This document shows positions 35,466 to 43,485 of a stretch of 64,000 bases of DNA, in pieces (the stretch's first letter is position 1; every line of letters begins with the position of its first letter). The DNA lies in contig NZ_CP133777.1 of the NCBI RefSeq assembly GCF_034347385.1, positions 2,046,001 through 2,110,000 on the forward strand, written 5' to 3'. A program made the translations under genes and the position numbers. The notes beneath the pieces are model-generated. The model saw only the letters and a list, made by a program, of their open reading frames with translations. It had not been told where the DNA came from and did no database searches. The DNA comes from Actimicrobium sp. CCC2.4. GTDB lineage: Bacteria; Pseudomonadota; Gammaproteobacteria; Burkholderiales; Burkholderiaceae_D.

Positions 35466-36680
35466 TCAGGTCGCAGGCGTCGAAGTTACAAATGCCGCGC
35501 CATCGCTGAGCATCTGCGCAATTTCGGCCTCATCGTAGCCAGCCTCCCGCAGTACCGCTTGCGTTTCCCATCCACGCGGCTGCGAGGGGCTGCGTGTTGA
35601 GGGATAGGATTCATCAAATCGGACGGTCGACCGGATGGCATAGACCTTCCCTTCCGTCGGGTGCAGTTCGGATTGAATGAGGCCCACCGCTTGCAGATGT
35701 TTGTCGTCGGGAAGTGTCTCAAGGGTATTGCAAGGTTGCACAGCGATGTCAGCGGAACGTAGCAATTCGAGCAATTCCTGCGTTGTCTTGTGCGTGAGCG
35801 GCGCCCCACGCAATTCAAACCATTCCACGACATTCTTCGCTCTTGCTGCAACTGAATTGAAGCGCGGGTCATCCAGCAAGTCCGATCTGCCGATGACTGT
35901 CAGGAAGGCACGTACTTGCGAATTGGTATTGATCGTGAAAGCAATCCAGCCGTCAGCAGTTTTGACGGGACGATTGTGCGGATTCAGCAATCGAAGATCG
36001 CCGGGTGGCCCGACAGGAGGATCGAAGCTTTGCTGCGCCAGGTGCTCCTGGAGCACAAATGCCGCCATCGTTTCGAACATCGGCACTTCGATGCTGCACC
36101 CCGTGCCACGCGTTTTACTTTCCACGATAGCCGCGAGGATAGACCCGGCGGCAACTTCCCCGGCCACATGGTCGCAGATGAGCATCGGAACGTAGTTGGG
36201 CACGCCGTCGCGACGTAACGACAGTCCTGCCATGCCAGTGGCACCCTGGACGACGCTGTCGTAGGTCGGCTGGCCGGCATAGGGACCATCCGTGCCATAT
36301 CCGGTGATCAGGCAATAAATTTTTTCCGGATACTTATCGCGGATGGTGTTGGCATCCAGGCCCAGCCGTTCCAGTGCCTGGGGACGCATGTTGGCGACGA
36401 TCACATCGGCGGATGCAATCAATCGCTCCATCACGTTGCGGGCACCCGGTTTCTTGAAGTCCAGGCAAATGTTCCGCTTGCCTCTGTTGAGGTGAAGATA
36501 GGTGCCCGAATGTTGGCCGGTCGGCGAGGGGCCGCCGAGTCCGCGCATCAAATCGCCCTCTGGGCTCTCGACCTTGATAATCTCTGCGCCATATTGTCCC
36601 AGCCGCCAGGTGCAAACCGGTCCGACCACAACGCTCGTCAGGTCGAGAATACGGATTCCCTTCAATGGTTCAAAGCTCAT
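35466..36680 (-). CDS. CaiB/BaiF (family III) CoA-transferase
   Basis: 404 residues. Start LKGIRILDLTSVVVGPVCTWRLGQYGAEIIKVESPEGDLMR is the family N-terminus; NRGKRNICLDFKKP and GYGTDGPYAGQPTYDSVVQGATGM follow. The likely catalytic Asp is in PMLICDHVAGEVAAGSI. The enzyme transfers CoA between a donor such as succinyl-CoA and a carboxylic acid. It overlaps the upstream hydratase gene by 11 bp, so the two are co-translated: acid activation followed by hydration. Confidence 0.93.
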   Translation of the reverse strand: MSFEPLKGIRILDLTSVVVGPVCTWRLGQYGAEIIKVESPEGDLMRGLGGPSPTGQHSGTYLHLNRGKRNICLDFKKPGARNVMERLIASADVIVANMRPQALERLGLDANTIRDKYPEKIYCLITGYGTDGPYAGQPTYDSVVQGATGMAGLSLRRDGVPNYVPMLICDHVAGEVAAGSILAAIVESKTRGTGCSIEVPMFETMAAFVLQEHLAQQSFDPPVGPPGDLRLLNPHNRPVKTADGWIAFTINTNSQVRAFLTVIGRSDLLDDPRFNSVAARAKNVVEWFELRGAPLTHKTTQELLELLRSADIAVQPCNTLETLPDDKHLQAVGLIQSELHPTEGKVYAIRSTVRFDESYPSTRSPSQPRGWETQAVLREAGYDEAEIAQMLSDGAAFVTSTPAT

Positions 36681-37536
36681 GTAAATCTACCTCCATGTCG
36701 ACGGCAAGAGTGGATCGATGGTCATAGGCCTGCAACCGGAAATTGGCGTCACTCTGCCTGGCCATCATCGTGATGGGCCTTCCACAAAAAAGCGGTACCA
36801 GGTGCCGGACCTTGATGGCGGACGGAACGACGCCGATCTCGCGACGCAGATACTCCGTCATGAGAAGGGTGACGAGTCCGCCATTGACAACCAGGTCCGG
36901 AAATCCTTCGACGTTGCGGGCGTGGGACCGGTCAAGGTGGATTTTGTGCGAGTTGAACCCCAGTGCAGAGTACTGGAAGAGCAAGGTCTCATCCGGGATC
37001 ATGGTCGCCGTGCGATGGCCGGACAGGTCCGTCACCGAAGCGGAGGCCTCGTCGGTCGAACTGCCTTTGCGGGCGGGCAGCAGCAGATAGGTTTGTGTCT
37101 CCGTCAACGCTGGTGACGCATCACCGCCAAGCCAGAGTTCGTGTCGGATCGTTGCCACTGCCATGGGGCCACTTGCCGAGGTCTTCCGGTCCAGGCTTTG
37201 CATGGCACTCTTGCGGTGTACCAGCGCACCGATCGGTATGTCCTTCTCGAAGGACACGGATCGCCCCCCTAGCAGTAGCCGGGGCAGGCCAATGTCCGGC
37301 ATGGGGACGCCGAGTCCCGGAAATCCATCGGCTCTCAATAGCGAACGCCTTGTTTCTGCCGCCATCAGGATGAACTGCCAGCCTCTCGGTAGCGCCGCGC
37401 CGTCGAGCACGTCATCCGGGTTCAGGTCGAGCATCGCGGCGACCCTGCGCGCGCTTGAGATGTTGCACACCTCGGCACGTGCGATCGACAATTCGGCGAA
37501 CGCCCCTTTTTCTTTAAAATCTGTGTTTGTATTCAT
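36670..37536 (-). CDS. MaoC/HTD2-type thioester hydratase (mesaconyl-C4-CoA hydratase-like)
   Basis: 288 residues with the double-hotdog outline of HTD2/mesaconyl-C4-CoA hydratase proteins. The first hotdog region is AAMLDLNPDDVLDGAALPRGWQFILM ... LLLGGRSVSFEKDIPIGALVHRKSAM. The hydratase segment is LLFQYSALGFNSHKIHLDRSHARNVEGFPDLVVNGGLVTLLM, where Asn/His (FNSHKIH) are the catalytic positions. It should add water to an enoyl-CoA. It comes before the CoA-transferase gene in a minus-strand operon, divergent from the VOC/TRAP operon. Confidence 0.82.
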   Translation of the reverse strand: MNTNTDFKEKGAFAELSIARAEVCNISSARRVAAMLDLNPDDVLDGAALPRGWQFILMAAETRRSLLRADGFPGLGVPMPDIGLPRLLLGGRSVSFEKDIPIGALVHRKSAMQSLDRKTSASGPMAVATIRHELWLGGDASPALTETQTYLLLPARKGSSTDEASASVTDLSGHRTATMIPDETLLFQYSALGFNSHKIHLDRSHARNVEGFPDLVVNGGLVTLLMTEYLRREIGVVPSAIKVRHLVPLFCGRPITMMARQSDANFRLQAYDHRSTLAVDMEVDLHEL

Positions 37537-37772
37537 ATGTGAATTATATAGTTCATATACGATTTTAAAAGCCTATTTAAATAGTCTAAAAAGCAATTTA
37601 TCGTCATTTATCTCCAATTTAAATTTTGTATATGCATTGTTGACTTTACTAATAAATTCTCATATCGTTCGGCTTGCGCTGGGCAGACGTGCGTTTGTTC
37701 AGTCACCTGCGGCAAGATTTGCCGGCTTGATACCTATAACGACATGCAAAAAAGCAAGAAAGTGAGAATGAA
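37537..37772. promoter_or_regulatory. Divergent promoter region with inverted repeat
   Basis: An AT-rich 236-bp gap between the hydratase and VOC operons. It contains TGAATTATATAGTTCA (37540-37555), an inverted repeat with 4-bp arms, flanked by two CATAT blocks. This is a suitable site for the IclR protein encoded at 34390, but no match to a known site is claimed. Confidence 0.4.
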
Positions 37773-38195
37773 ATGAATTTCAAGTTTCACCACATGAACC
37801 TCTGCACGGACAATCTGCCGAGACTGACTAATTTCTACAAAACATTATTTGAGCTGGGAACCATCAAGGACGAGAGCCATACCGTGATCAGCCGTGACCG
37901 CGACGATCGCGCCTATACCGGCAAGGTCGACTTCCTCACCGATGGCGATATTGAGTTTCACTGGGCCGAGCGGGATCTGGAGACTGGCTTCAAGATGAAG
38001 CAATTCGTCAATCCGATGGGGCATGGACACTTCTGTTTCCGGACGGACGACATCAAGGGTTTCATGCGCAAGTGTGACCAGCTTGGGCTTCGCTATTCAG
38101 ACTACGGTTGCTGGGCAATTCCGGGTTGGCATCAAGTTTTTCTGCAAGACCCTGATGGCCACGTTATCGAAGTGCACCAGCCGAACGTGTTCTGA
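37773..38195 (+). CDS. VOC-superfamily (glyoxalase-like) metalloprotein
   Basis: 140 residues forming one vicinal-oxygen-chelate unit pair: FKFHHMNLCTDNLPRLTNFYKTLFELG at the start, HFCFRTDDIKGFMRKCDQLGLRYS and HQVFLQDPDGHVIEVHQP at the end. Likely metal ligands are the His near the N-terminus, His and Glu of the second half. Members are lyases, isomerases or dioxygenases; the substrate is not evident. First gene of a nine-gene run on the plus strand. Confidence 0.88.
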   Translation: MNFKFHHMNLCTDNLPRLTNFYKTLFELGTIKDESHTVISRDRDDRAYTGKVDFLTDGDIEFHWAERDLETGFKMKQFVNPMGHGHFCFRTDDIKGFMRKCDQLGLRYSDYGCWAIPGWHQVFLQDPDGHVIEVHQPNVF

Positions 38196-38227
38196 TTTTT
38201 TTCACAAGCAAGAGGGGGAGACAAGCC

Positions 38228-39286
38228 ATGCCATTCCGTACAAAAGAAGATCGAAGCGCACAAAGCGCCAGTCAACATAGCCGTCGTGATGCACTGAAGC
38301 TCATTGCGGGAGTAACAGCCGCAACGCTGATTCCAAGCGCTGCGCTGGCCCAGGGAGCCGGCAAGTTCAATCTGAAAATTGCCATCACCTTGCCCGAGAG
38401 TCATCCGACGTCCGCCGCCCTGAAGGCGGCGTGTGTAGAAATTACGAAAGAATCCAATGGTCGCCTGATCATGGAGGTGTATCCGAATGGCCAGTTAGGC
38501 AGTGATACGGATACGTTATCCCAAGTGAGATCCGGAGCAATTGACTTCATTTGTACCGCCGGGTCGATTTATGGCAACTTGGCGCAAGCCGCGTCCATCA
38601 ATTCGATTGCGTTTGCATTTCCTGACTATCCTTCCGTGTGGAAAGCGATGGAAGGCGATCTGGGTGCCCACATCCGCACCGCGCTCGACAAGGTCAATCT
38701 CACGCAGGTAGGGAAATTCTTTGACCACGGCTTCCGTCAGATCACCCACTCATCAAAGCCGATCGTTACCCCGCGCGATCTGGCAGACATGAAGATACGC
38801 GTGCCGGCGACCCCGTTATGGACGTCCATGTTCAAGGCCTTGAATGCCTCGCCGACATCGGTGCCCATCGGTGAGCTTTACACGGCGCTCCAGACAAAGG
38901 TCGTCGATGGTCAGGAAAACGCATTGCCGACTATCGACGCAGCCAAGCTCTATGAAGTCCAGAAGTACTGCTCGAACACGTCACATCTGTGGGAGTACTT
39001 TGCACTCGTCGGTAACAAGCGCATCTGGAACGCCTTGCCCGAGGACCTCCGTGCACTGGTGACGAAAGTCTTTGATGCCAATGCCATAAAGCAACGTGCT
39101 GCACACGAGTCACTGAATGTCTCGCTGGAAGCCAAGCTCAAGGGATTGGGCATGCAGTTCAACCGGGTGGATACGAAGCCATTCCGTGAGGTGCTGCTGA
39201 AGGCGGGTTACTACGAGCAGTGGCAGAAGAAATTCGGGCCAGAGACGTGGGCGCAGCTCGAAAAGTACACGGGCAAACTGGGCTGA
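38228..39286 (+). CDS. TRAP transporter solute-binding protein (DctP family) with Tat-type signal
   Basis: 352 residues. The leader has SRRDALKLIAGVTAATLIPSAALAQ, a twin-arginine signal with a probable cleavage site after AALA. The mature part has the DctP features: LKIAITLPESHPTSAALKAAC, EVYPNGQLGSDTDTLSQVRSGAIDF, IRVPATPLWTSMFKALNASPTSVPIGELYTALQTKVVDGQENALPTI. The Arg in MKIRVPATP normally binds the ligand carboxylate. Periplasmic; works with the fused permease at 39477. Confidence 0.95.
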   Translation: MPFRTKEDRSAQSASQHSRRDALKLIAGVTAATLIPSAALAQGAGKFNLKIAITLPESHPTSAALKAACVEITKESNGRLIMEVYPNGQLGSDTDTLSQVRSGAIDFICTAGSIYGNLAQAASINSIAFAFPDYPSVWKAMEGDLGAHIRTALDKVNLTQVGKFFDHGFRQITHSSKPIVTPRDLADMKIRVPATPLWTSMFKALNASPTSVPIGELYTALQTKVVDGQENALPTIDAAKLYEVQKYCSNTSHLWEYFALVGNKRIWNALPEDLRALVTKVFDANAIKQRAAHESLNVSLEAKLKGLGMQFNRVDTKPFREVLLKAGYYEQWQKKFGPETWAQLEKYTGKLG

Positions 39287-39476
39287 ACGCCAGGCTGGTA
39301 CATCGGCAGCGAACAAACCGCTGACGTAGAGGCCAGCAAGAATCGACGCGGTGCGTCGTGCAAGCGCCCTGGCTGATGTGAGACGTGACTTTTCGCATCG
39401 GCGTGCACCACCACCGTGCCGCCAGATTCAAAAAGCATCAGACACACAATAAATTAAAAAATTTTGGAGACGCACT

Positions 39477-41372
39477 TTGGACATGCCAACGCATCCTGAT
39501 GACTCGCGCGCAAGCGAAACGAGCGTGCAAAAGAATAACGCCTGGCTGCGCGCAGTCGGAAAGGCCGATCGACTACTCGCCATCGTCACCGAGGTACCTG
39601 CCGCGCTGCTGGTGCTCGCCGAAATCCTCGTGCTGCTCGGTGGCGTCGTGAGTCGGTACGTATTGCACCATCCGTTGACATGGTCGGATGAACTCGCCTC
39701 GATGCTCTTCCTGTGGCTTGCGATGCTCGGCTCCGTGATCGCGTTGCGCCGATCGTCCCACATGCGCATGACGGCGCTCGTCGACATGACCTCCCCGGAC
39801 ACGCGCGCTTTCCTCGACCTGCTGGCATTGGTTGCCGCCGTCGCGTTTCTTGCGTTTATCGGCCATCCGGCCTATGAATTTGCTGCCGAAGAGGCTGCCG
39901 TGACCTCGCCGTCGCTCGAAATTTCCAATGCATGGCGTGCTTCTGCGCTCCCAGTCGGAATTGCCTTGATGTGTTTTTCTGCCGTTCTCAAGCTTGCCGA
40001 GGTGACGGACTGGCGCCGTCTTTTGGCCGGACTGGCCCTGGCTACAGCGGTCGTGGGTGGCCTTTACATGCTGAGTCCGCTGTTCCAGGACCTCGGTAAT
40101 TTCAATCTTCTGATTTTCTTCGTCGGTATCGTCGCACTTCTGGTGTTGTCCGGCGTGCCGATTGCGTTTGCATTCGGCCTGGCAACACTCGGCTACATTG
40201 CGCTGACCACCTCCAAGCCAACGACCGTCATTATTGGCCGGATGGACGAGGGGATGTCGCACATCGTGCTTCTCTCGGTTCCGCTCTTTGTGTTCCTCGG
40301 AATCGTTCTGGAACTGACCGGCATGGCCAAAGCCATGGTGAAATTTCTGGCGTCGCTCCTTGGTCACGTCCGTGGCGGCATGTCGTTCGTCCTGGTCGGC
40401 GGCATGTATCTCGTTTCCGGCATTTCGGGTTCGAAGGCCGCCGACATGGCCGCGATTGCGCCGGTGCTCTTTCCCGAAATGCGCAAGCGTGGCGTCAAGG
40501 ACGGCGAGATGGTGGCGTTGCTGGCCGCCACCGGCGCGCAGACGGAAACCATACCGCCAAGTATCGTGCTCATCACCATCGGCTCGGTCACCGGCATTTC
40601 AATTTCCGCGTTGTTCGCCGGTGGCCTCGTGCCGGCACTGGTGTTGGCGATCATGCTGTGCGCCGTCATCTGGTGGCGCCATCGCAAGGACAACCTCGCC
40701 GGCATCGAACGGGCCAGTTGGCCGGCAATCCGGCGTACGCTGCTCATTGCCAGTCCGGCACTGGCACTGCCATTCATCATCCGCGCTACCGTTGTGGAGG
40801 GCGTTGCGACGGCAACCGAGGTTTCGACGATCGGTATCGCCTATGCACTCATCGCCGGCGCAGTGATCTACCGGCAGCTGGACTACCGCAAGCTATGGCC
40901 GGCACTGGTCGACACCGCCGCGCTGTCCGGCGCCATTCTGCTGATCATCGGTACCGCAACCGGCATGGCCTGGGCACTGACGCAATCCGGCTTCTCCCGC
41001 CAGTTAGCCGAGGCGATGTCGCAACTGCCCGGCGGGGCCACCGGCTTCCTCGCGGTCTCCATTCTTGCATTCATCATCCTTGGCAGCGTCCTCGAAGGCA
41101 TTCCCGCCATCGTTGTGTTCGGTCCGTTACTGTTTCCTATCGCTAAGCAATTCGGCATCAACGACGTGCACTACTCGATGGTCGTGGTGCTTTCGATGGG
41201 CATCGGCCTCTTCGCGCCACCCTTTGGCGTGGGTTACTACGCTGCCTGTGCCATTAGCCGCGTCAGTCCCAGTGCCGGCATGAGACCGATCGTCGGGTAC
41301 ATCATCGCGCTGATTATCGGAACGATTCTGGTGGCCGCCGTACCGGAGCTGTCCACGGGATTCTTTAAATAG
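39477..41372 (+). CDS. TRAP transporter permease, fused DctQ-DctM
   Basis: 631 residues. The TTG at 39477 is 6 bases after GGAGA, while the ATG at 39483 is 12 bases away; either may be used. Residues ~20-190 carry four membrane helices of the small DctQ part. Residues ~200-631 are the large DctM part with about 12 helices (GVPIAFAFGLATLGYIA, SGISGSKAADMAAIAPVLFPEM, TGAQTETIPPSIVLITIGS). Fusion of the two subunits is known in part of the family. It imports the organic acid captured by the binding protein using a sodium gradient. Confidence 0.94.
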   Translation: MDMPTHPDDSRASETSVQKNNAWLRAVGKADRLLAIVTEVPAALLVLAEILVLLGGVVSRYVLHHPLTWSDELASMLFLWLAMLGSVIALRRSSHMRMTALVDMTSPDTRAFLDLLALVAAVAFLAFIGHPAYEFAAEEAAVTSPSLEISNAWRASALPVGIALMCFSAVLKLAEVTDWRRLLAGLALATAVVGGLYMLSPLFQDLGNFNLLIFFVGIVALLVLSGVPIAFAFGLATLGYIALTTSKPTTVIIGRMDEGMSHIVLLSVPLFVFLGIVLELTGMAKAMVKFLASLLGHVRGGMSFVLVGGMYLVSGISGSKAADMAAIAPVLFPEMRKRGVKDGEMVALLAATGAQTETIPPSIVLITIGSVTGISISALFAGGLVPALVLAIMLCAVIWWRHRKDNLAGIERASWPAIRRTLLIASPALALPFIIRATVVEGVATATEVSTIGIAYALIAGAVIYRQLDYRKLWPALVDTAALSGAILLIIGTATGMAWALTQSGFSRQLAEAMSQLPGGATGFLAVSILAFIILGSVLEGIPAIVVFGPLLFPIAKQFGINDVHYSMVVVLSMGIGLFAPPFGVGYYAACAISRVSPSAGMRPIVGYIIALIIGTILVAAVPELSTGFFK

Positions 41373-41417
41373 CGTGATCGCGCCTGCCGAACCACAACAC
41401 GAATAACGGGATACATC

Positions 41418-42320
41418 ATGTCTACTTATTTCCTGACGGGCGCGACGGGGTACATCGGCGGATCCATTGCCGATGGACTGGTCAGGCGCGGACACACGGT
41501 AAGAGGACTGGTTCGCAGTCAGGGCAAGGCGGCCCGGTTACTGGATCGCGGTATCACGCCCGTCGTGGGTGACCTCGATGCGCTGGCACTGTTGACCCAC
41601 GAAGCGCGCAACGCCGACGGTGTCATCAACACCGCAAGTGCGGACAACTTCCCGGCAGTCACTGCCTTGATCGCCGGGCTGGCCGGCTCGGGAAAACCGT
41701 TCATTCATACTAGTGGCTCGAGCGTCATTGGCGACGATGCACGTGGCGCCTACTGCTCGAGTGCGATCTTCGACGAAAACACGGCGTTGATTGTCAACCC
41801 GTTGAAGCAACCGCGACGCGACATCGATTTGATGGTGCTTGATGCTGCTCGGCGGGCTGTCCGATCTGTCGTGATTTGTCCAAGCAACATCTATGGGCAG
41901 GGACGCGGCCTGAACCAGCACAGCGTGCAGATTCCATTTCTGGTCGACAACGCGCGCAAGAATGGCGTCGTGCAGATAGTCGGGGCGGGCCTCAATACCT
42001 GGTCGAACGTCCATATTGATGATCTGGTCGACCTGTATCTGCGCGCGCTGGCCGATGCACCCGCGGGCGCGTTCTACTTCGCCGAAAACGGTGAAGCATC
42101 GTTTCGCCATATTGGCGAAGCATTAGCCACGCGGCTCGGACTTCCCGAGGTCGAGGCGCTCGATCCTGCACTTGCCGCCGAACAATGGGGCGCACCGAAG
42201 GCCTATTTCACGTTTGGCAGCAACAGTCGCATCAGGGCGCTCCGGGCCCGCCAGGAGCTAGGCTGGACACCCCGCCACGGCTCGGTCACCGACTGGATTT
42301 TGAACGAATTGCCGATTTGA
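41418..42320 (+). CDS. NAD-dependent epimerase/dehydratase-family (atypical SDR) protein
   Basis: 300 residues. N-terminal dinucleotide fold: YFLTGATGYIGGSIADGLVRRGHTVRGLVRS (TGxxGxxG). The middle has FIHTSGSSVIGDD and VICPSNIYGQG, and a substrate region with WSNVHIDDLVDLYLRAL. The usual YxxxK pair is not visible at the expected place, so the catalysis may differ from epimerases. The role in the pathway is uncertain; reduction or oxidation of an intermediate is possible. Confidence 0.85.
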   Translation: MSTYFLTGATGYIGGSIADGLVRRGHTVRGLVRSQGKAARLLDRGITPVVGDLDALALLTHEARNADGVINTASADNFPAVTALIAGLAGSGKPFIHTSGSSVIGDDARGAYCSSAIFDENTALIVNPLKQPRRDIDLMVLDAARRAVRSVVICPSNIYGQGRGLNQHSVQIPFLVDNARKNGVVQIVGAGLNTWSNVHIDDLVDLYLRALADAPAGAFYFAENGEASFRHIGEALATRLGLPEVEALDPALAAEQWGAPKAYFTFGSNSRIRALRARQELGWTPRHGSVTDWILNELPI

Positions 42321-42354
42321 ATTTCCGTGTTATCCGTTTTTGAAAGAGTAAAAA

Positions 42355-43125
42355 ATGCTACTGAAAAATAAGGTTTGCGTGATTGCTGGCGCGGCGTCGC
42401 TTCGCAGCATCGGCTACGCCACGGCCGAACTGTTTGCCGAGCACGGCGCCAGGGTCGTGGTCGTCGACCTGCTGATGGACGATCAGACACTCGCCAGCAT
42501 CAAGTCGACGATCGAGGCGAATACGCAGACGCCAGTCTCCGTGCACGGATTTCGATGCGACATCAGCAAAGCCGAAGATTGCGAGCAACTGATGAAGAAC
42601 GTGATGGACTTGCATGGCACGATCGATTGCCTGGTGAATTCCGCCGGCATTGTGCGAACGCAGTCCATGCTCGACATGACCGGAAAGGATATTGACGTCA
42701 TGATCGACGTCAACCTCAAGGGTGCGTTCCATCTTTGTCAAAGTGCCTTGCGGGTCTTTGTCGCCCAGCGGTCCGGGACGATCGTCAACGTTTCGTCGGC
42801 CGCGGCGCAACGTGGCGGTGGCCTGGTTGGTGGCGCGCATTACGCCGCTTCCAAGGGCGGGGTCCTGAGTCTGACCAAGAGCATTGCACGGGAGTTCGGG
42901 CATATGGGAATCAGGGCCAACGCCATTTGCCCCGCCATGATCGAAACGGCCATGCTCGACGGATTACCGGCAGAGCGACTGGGCAGCATCATTGACGCCA
43001 TTCCGTTGAAGCGTACCGGCACAACCAGGGAAGCGGCCGGAGTCTGCCTTTTTCTGGCCTCAGATCTATCCGGTTTCGTGACTGGCGCCACCATCGACGT
43101 CAACGGCGGCAGTCATATTCATTGA
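42355..43125 (+). CDS. Short-chain dehydrogenase/reductase
   Basis: 256 residues of classical SDR layout. The cofactor motif is changed to GAASLRSIGYATA (normally TGxxxGIG). NSAG is present at ~100. The catalytic Ser is in NVSSAAAQ and the YxxxK is YAASK. ATIDVNGG closes the fold. It probably oxidises a hydroxyacyl or alcohol intermediate with NAD(P). Co-directional with the neighbours, gap 34 bp. Confidence 0.92.
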   Translation: MLLKNKVCVIAGAASLRSIGYATAELFAEHGARVVVVDLLMDDQTLASIKSTIEANTQTPVSVHGFRCDISKAEDCEQLMKNVMDLHGTIDCLVNSAGIVRTQSMLDMTGKDIDVMIDVNLKGAFHLCQSALRVFVAQRSGTIVNVSSAAAQRGGGLVGGAHYAASKGGVLSLTKSIAREFGHMGIRANAICPAMIETAMLDGLPAERLGSIIDAIPLKRTGTTREAAGVCLFLASDLSGFVTGATIDVNGGSHIH

Positions 43126-43187
43126 ATGACTGTGCGTGTTTGCGTGCGTATTCCGTATTCCGTTACCTGCGTTAGAAAGAAAATTCC

Positions 43188-43478
43188 ATGATTCTTGAAG
43201 TCGCCGACATCACCATACAAGAAGACCGGAAAGCCCAGTTCGAAGACGCCGTTGCGCATGCACTGGCAACCGTATTTCCGAGGGCAACGGGCTTTCGCGG
43301 TCACACATTTCACCGTTGTATCGAAAGTCCCCGACGTTATGTCTTGCAGCTGACCTGGGACACGCTCGAAGACCACACCCTGGGCTTTCGTGGATCCCCG
43401 CTGTACGACGAATGGCGTTCGCTGGTGGGCGATTGTTTTGCACAGCCACCGCACGTCGAGCACTTCGAACTGATCTGA
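43188..43478 (+). CDS. Antibiotic biosynthesis monooxygenase (ABM) domain protein
   Basis: 96 residues with the ferredoxin-like ABM fold: MILEVADITIQEDRKAQFEDAVAHALATVF, then HTFHRCIESPRRYVLQLTWDTLEDHTLGFRGSPLYDEWRSLVG and FEL at the end. Members are small heme- or cofactor-free oxygenases or binding proteins. It ends 7 bp before the hydratase/dehydrogenase start. Confidence 0.83.
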   Translation: MILEVADITIQEDRKAQFEDAVAHALATVFPRATGFRGHTFHRCIESPRRYVLQLTWDTLEDHTLGFRGSPLYDEWRSLVGDCFAQPPHVEHFELI

Positions 43479-43485
43479 ATTGACC

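Noticed and set aside
39573-40367. 264-codon open frame on the minus strand inside the TRAP permease gene
   Set aside because: Lies fully antisense to a well-supported membrane protein gene; composition (His/Gln/Arg-rich) is typical of a shadow frame in GC-rich DNA.
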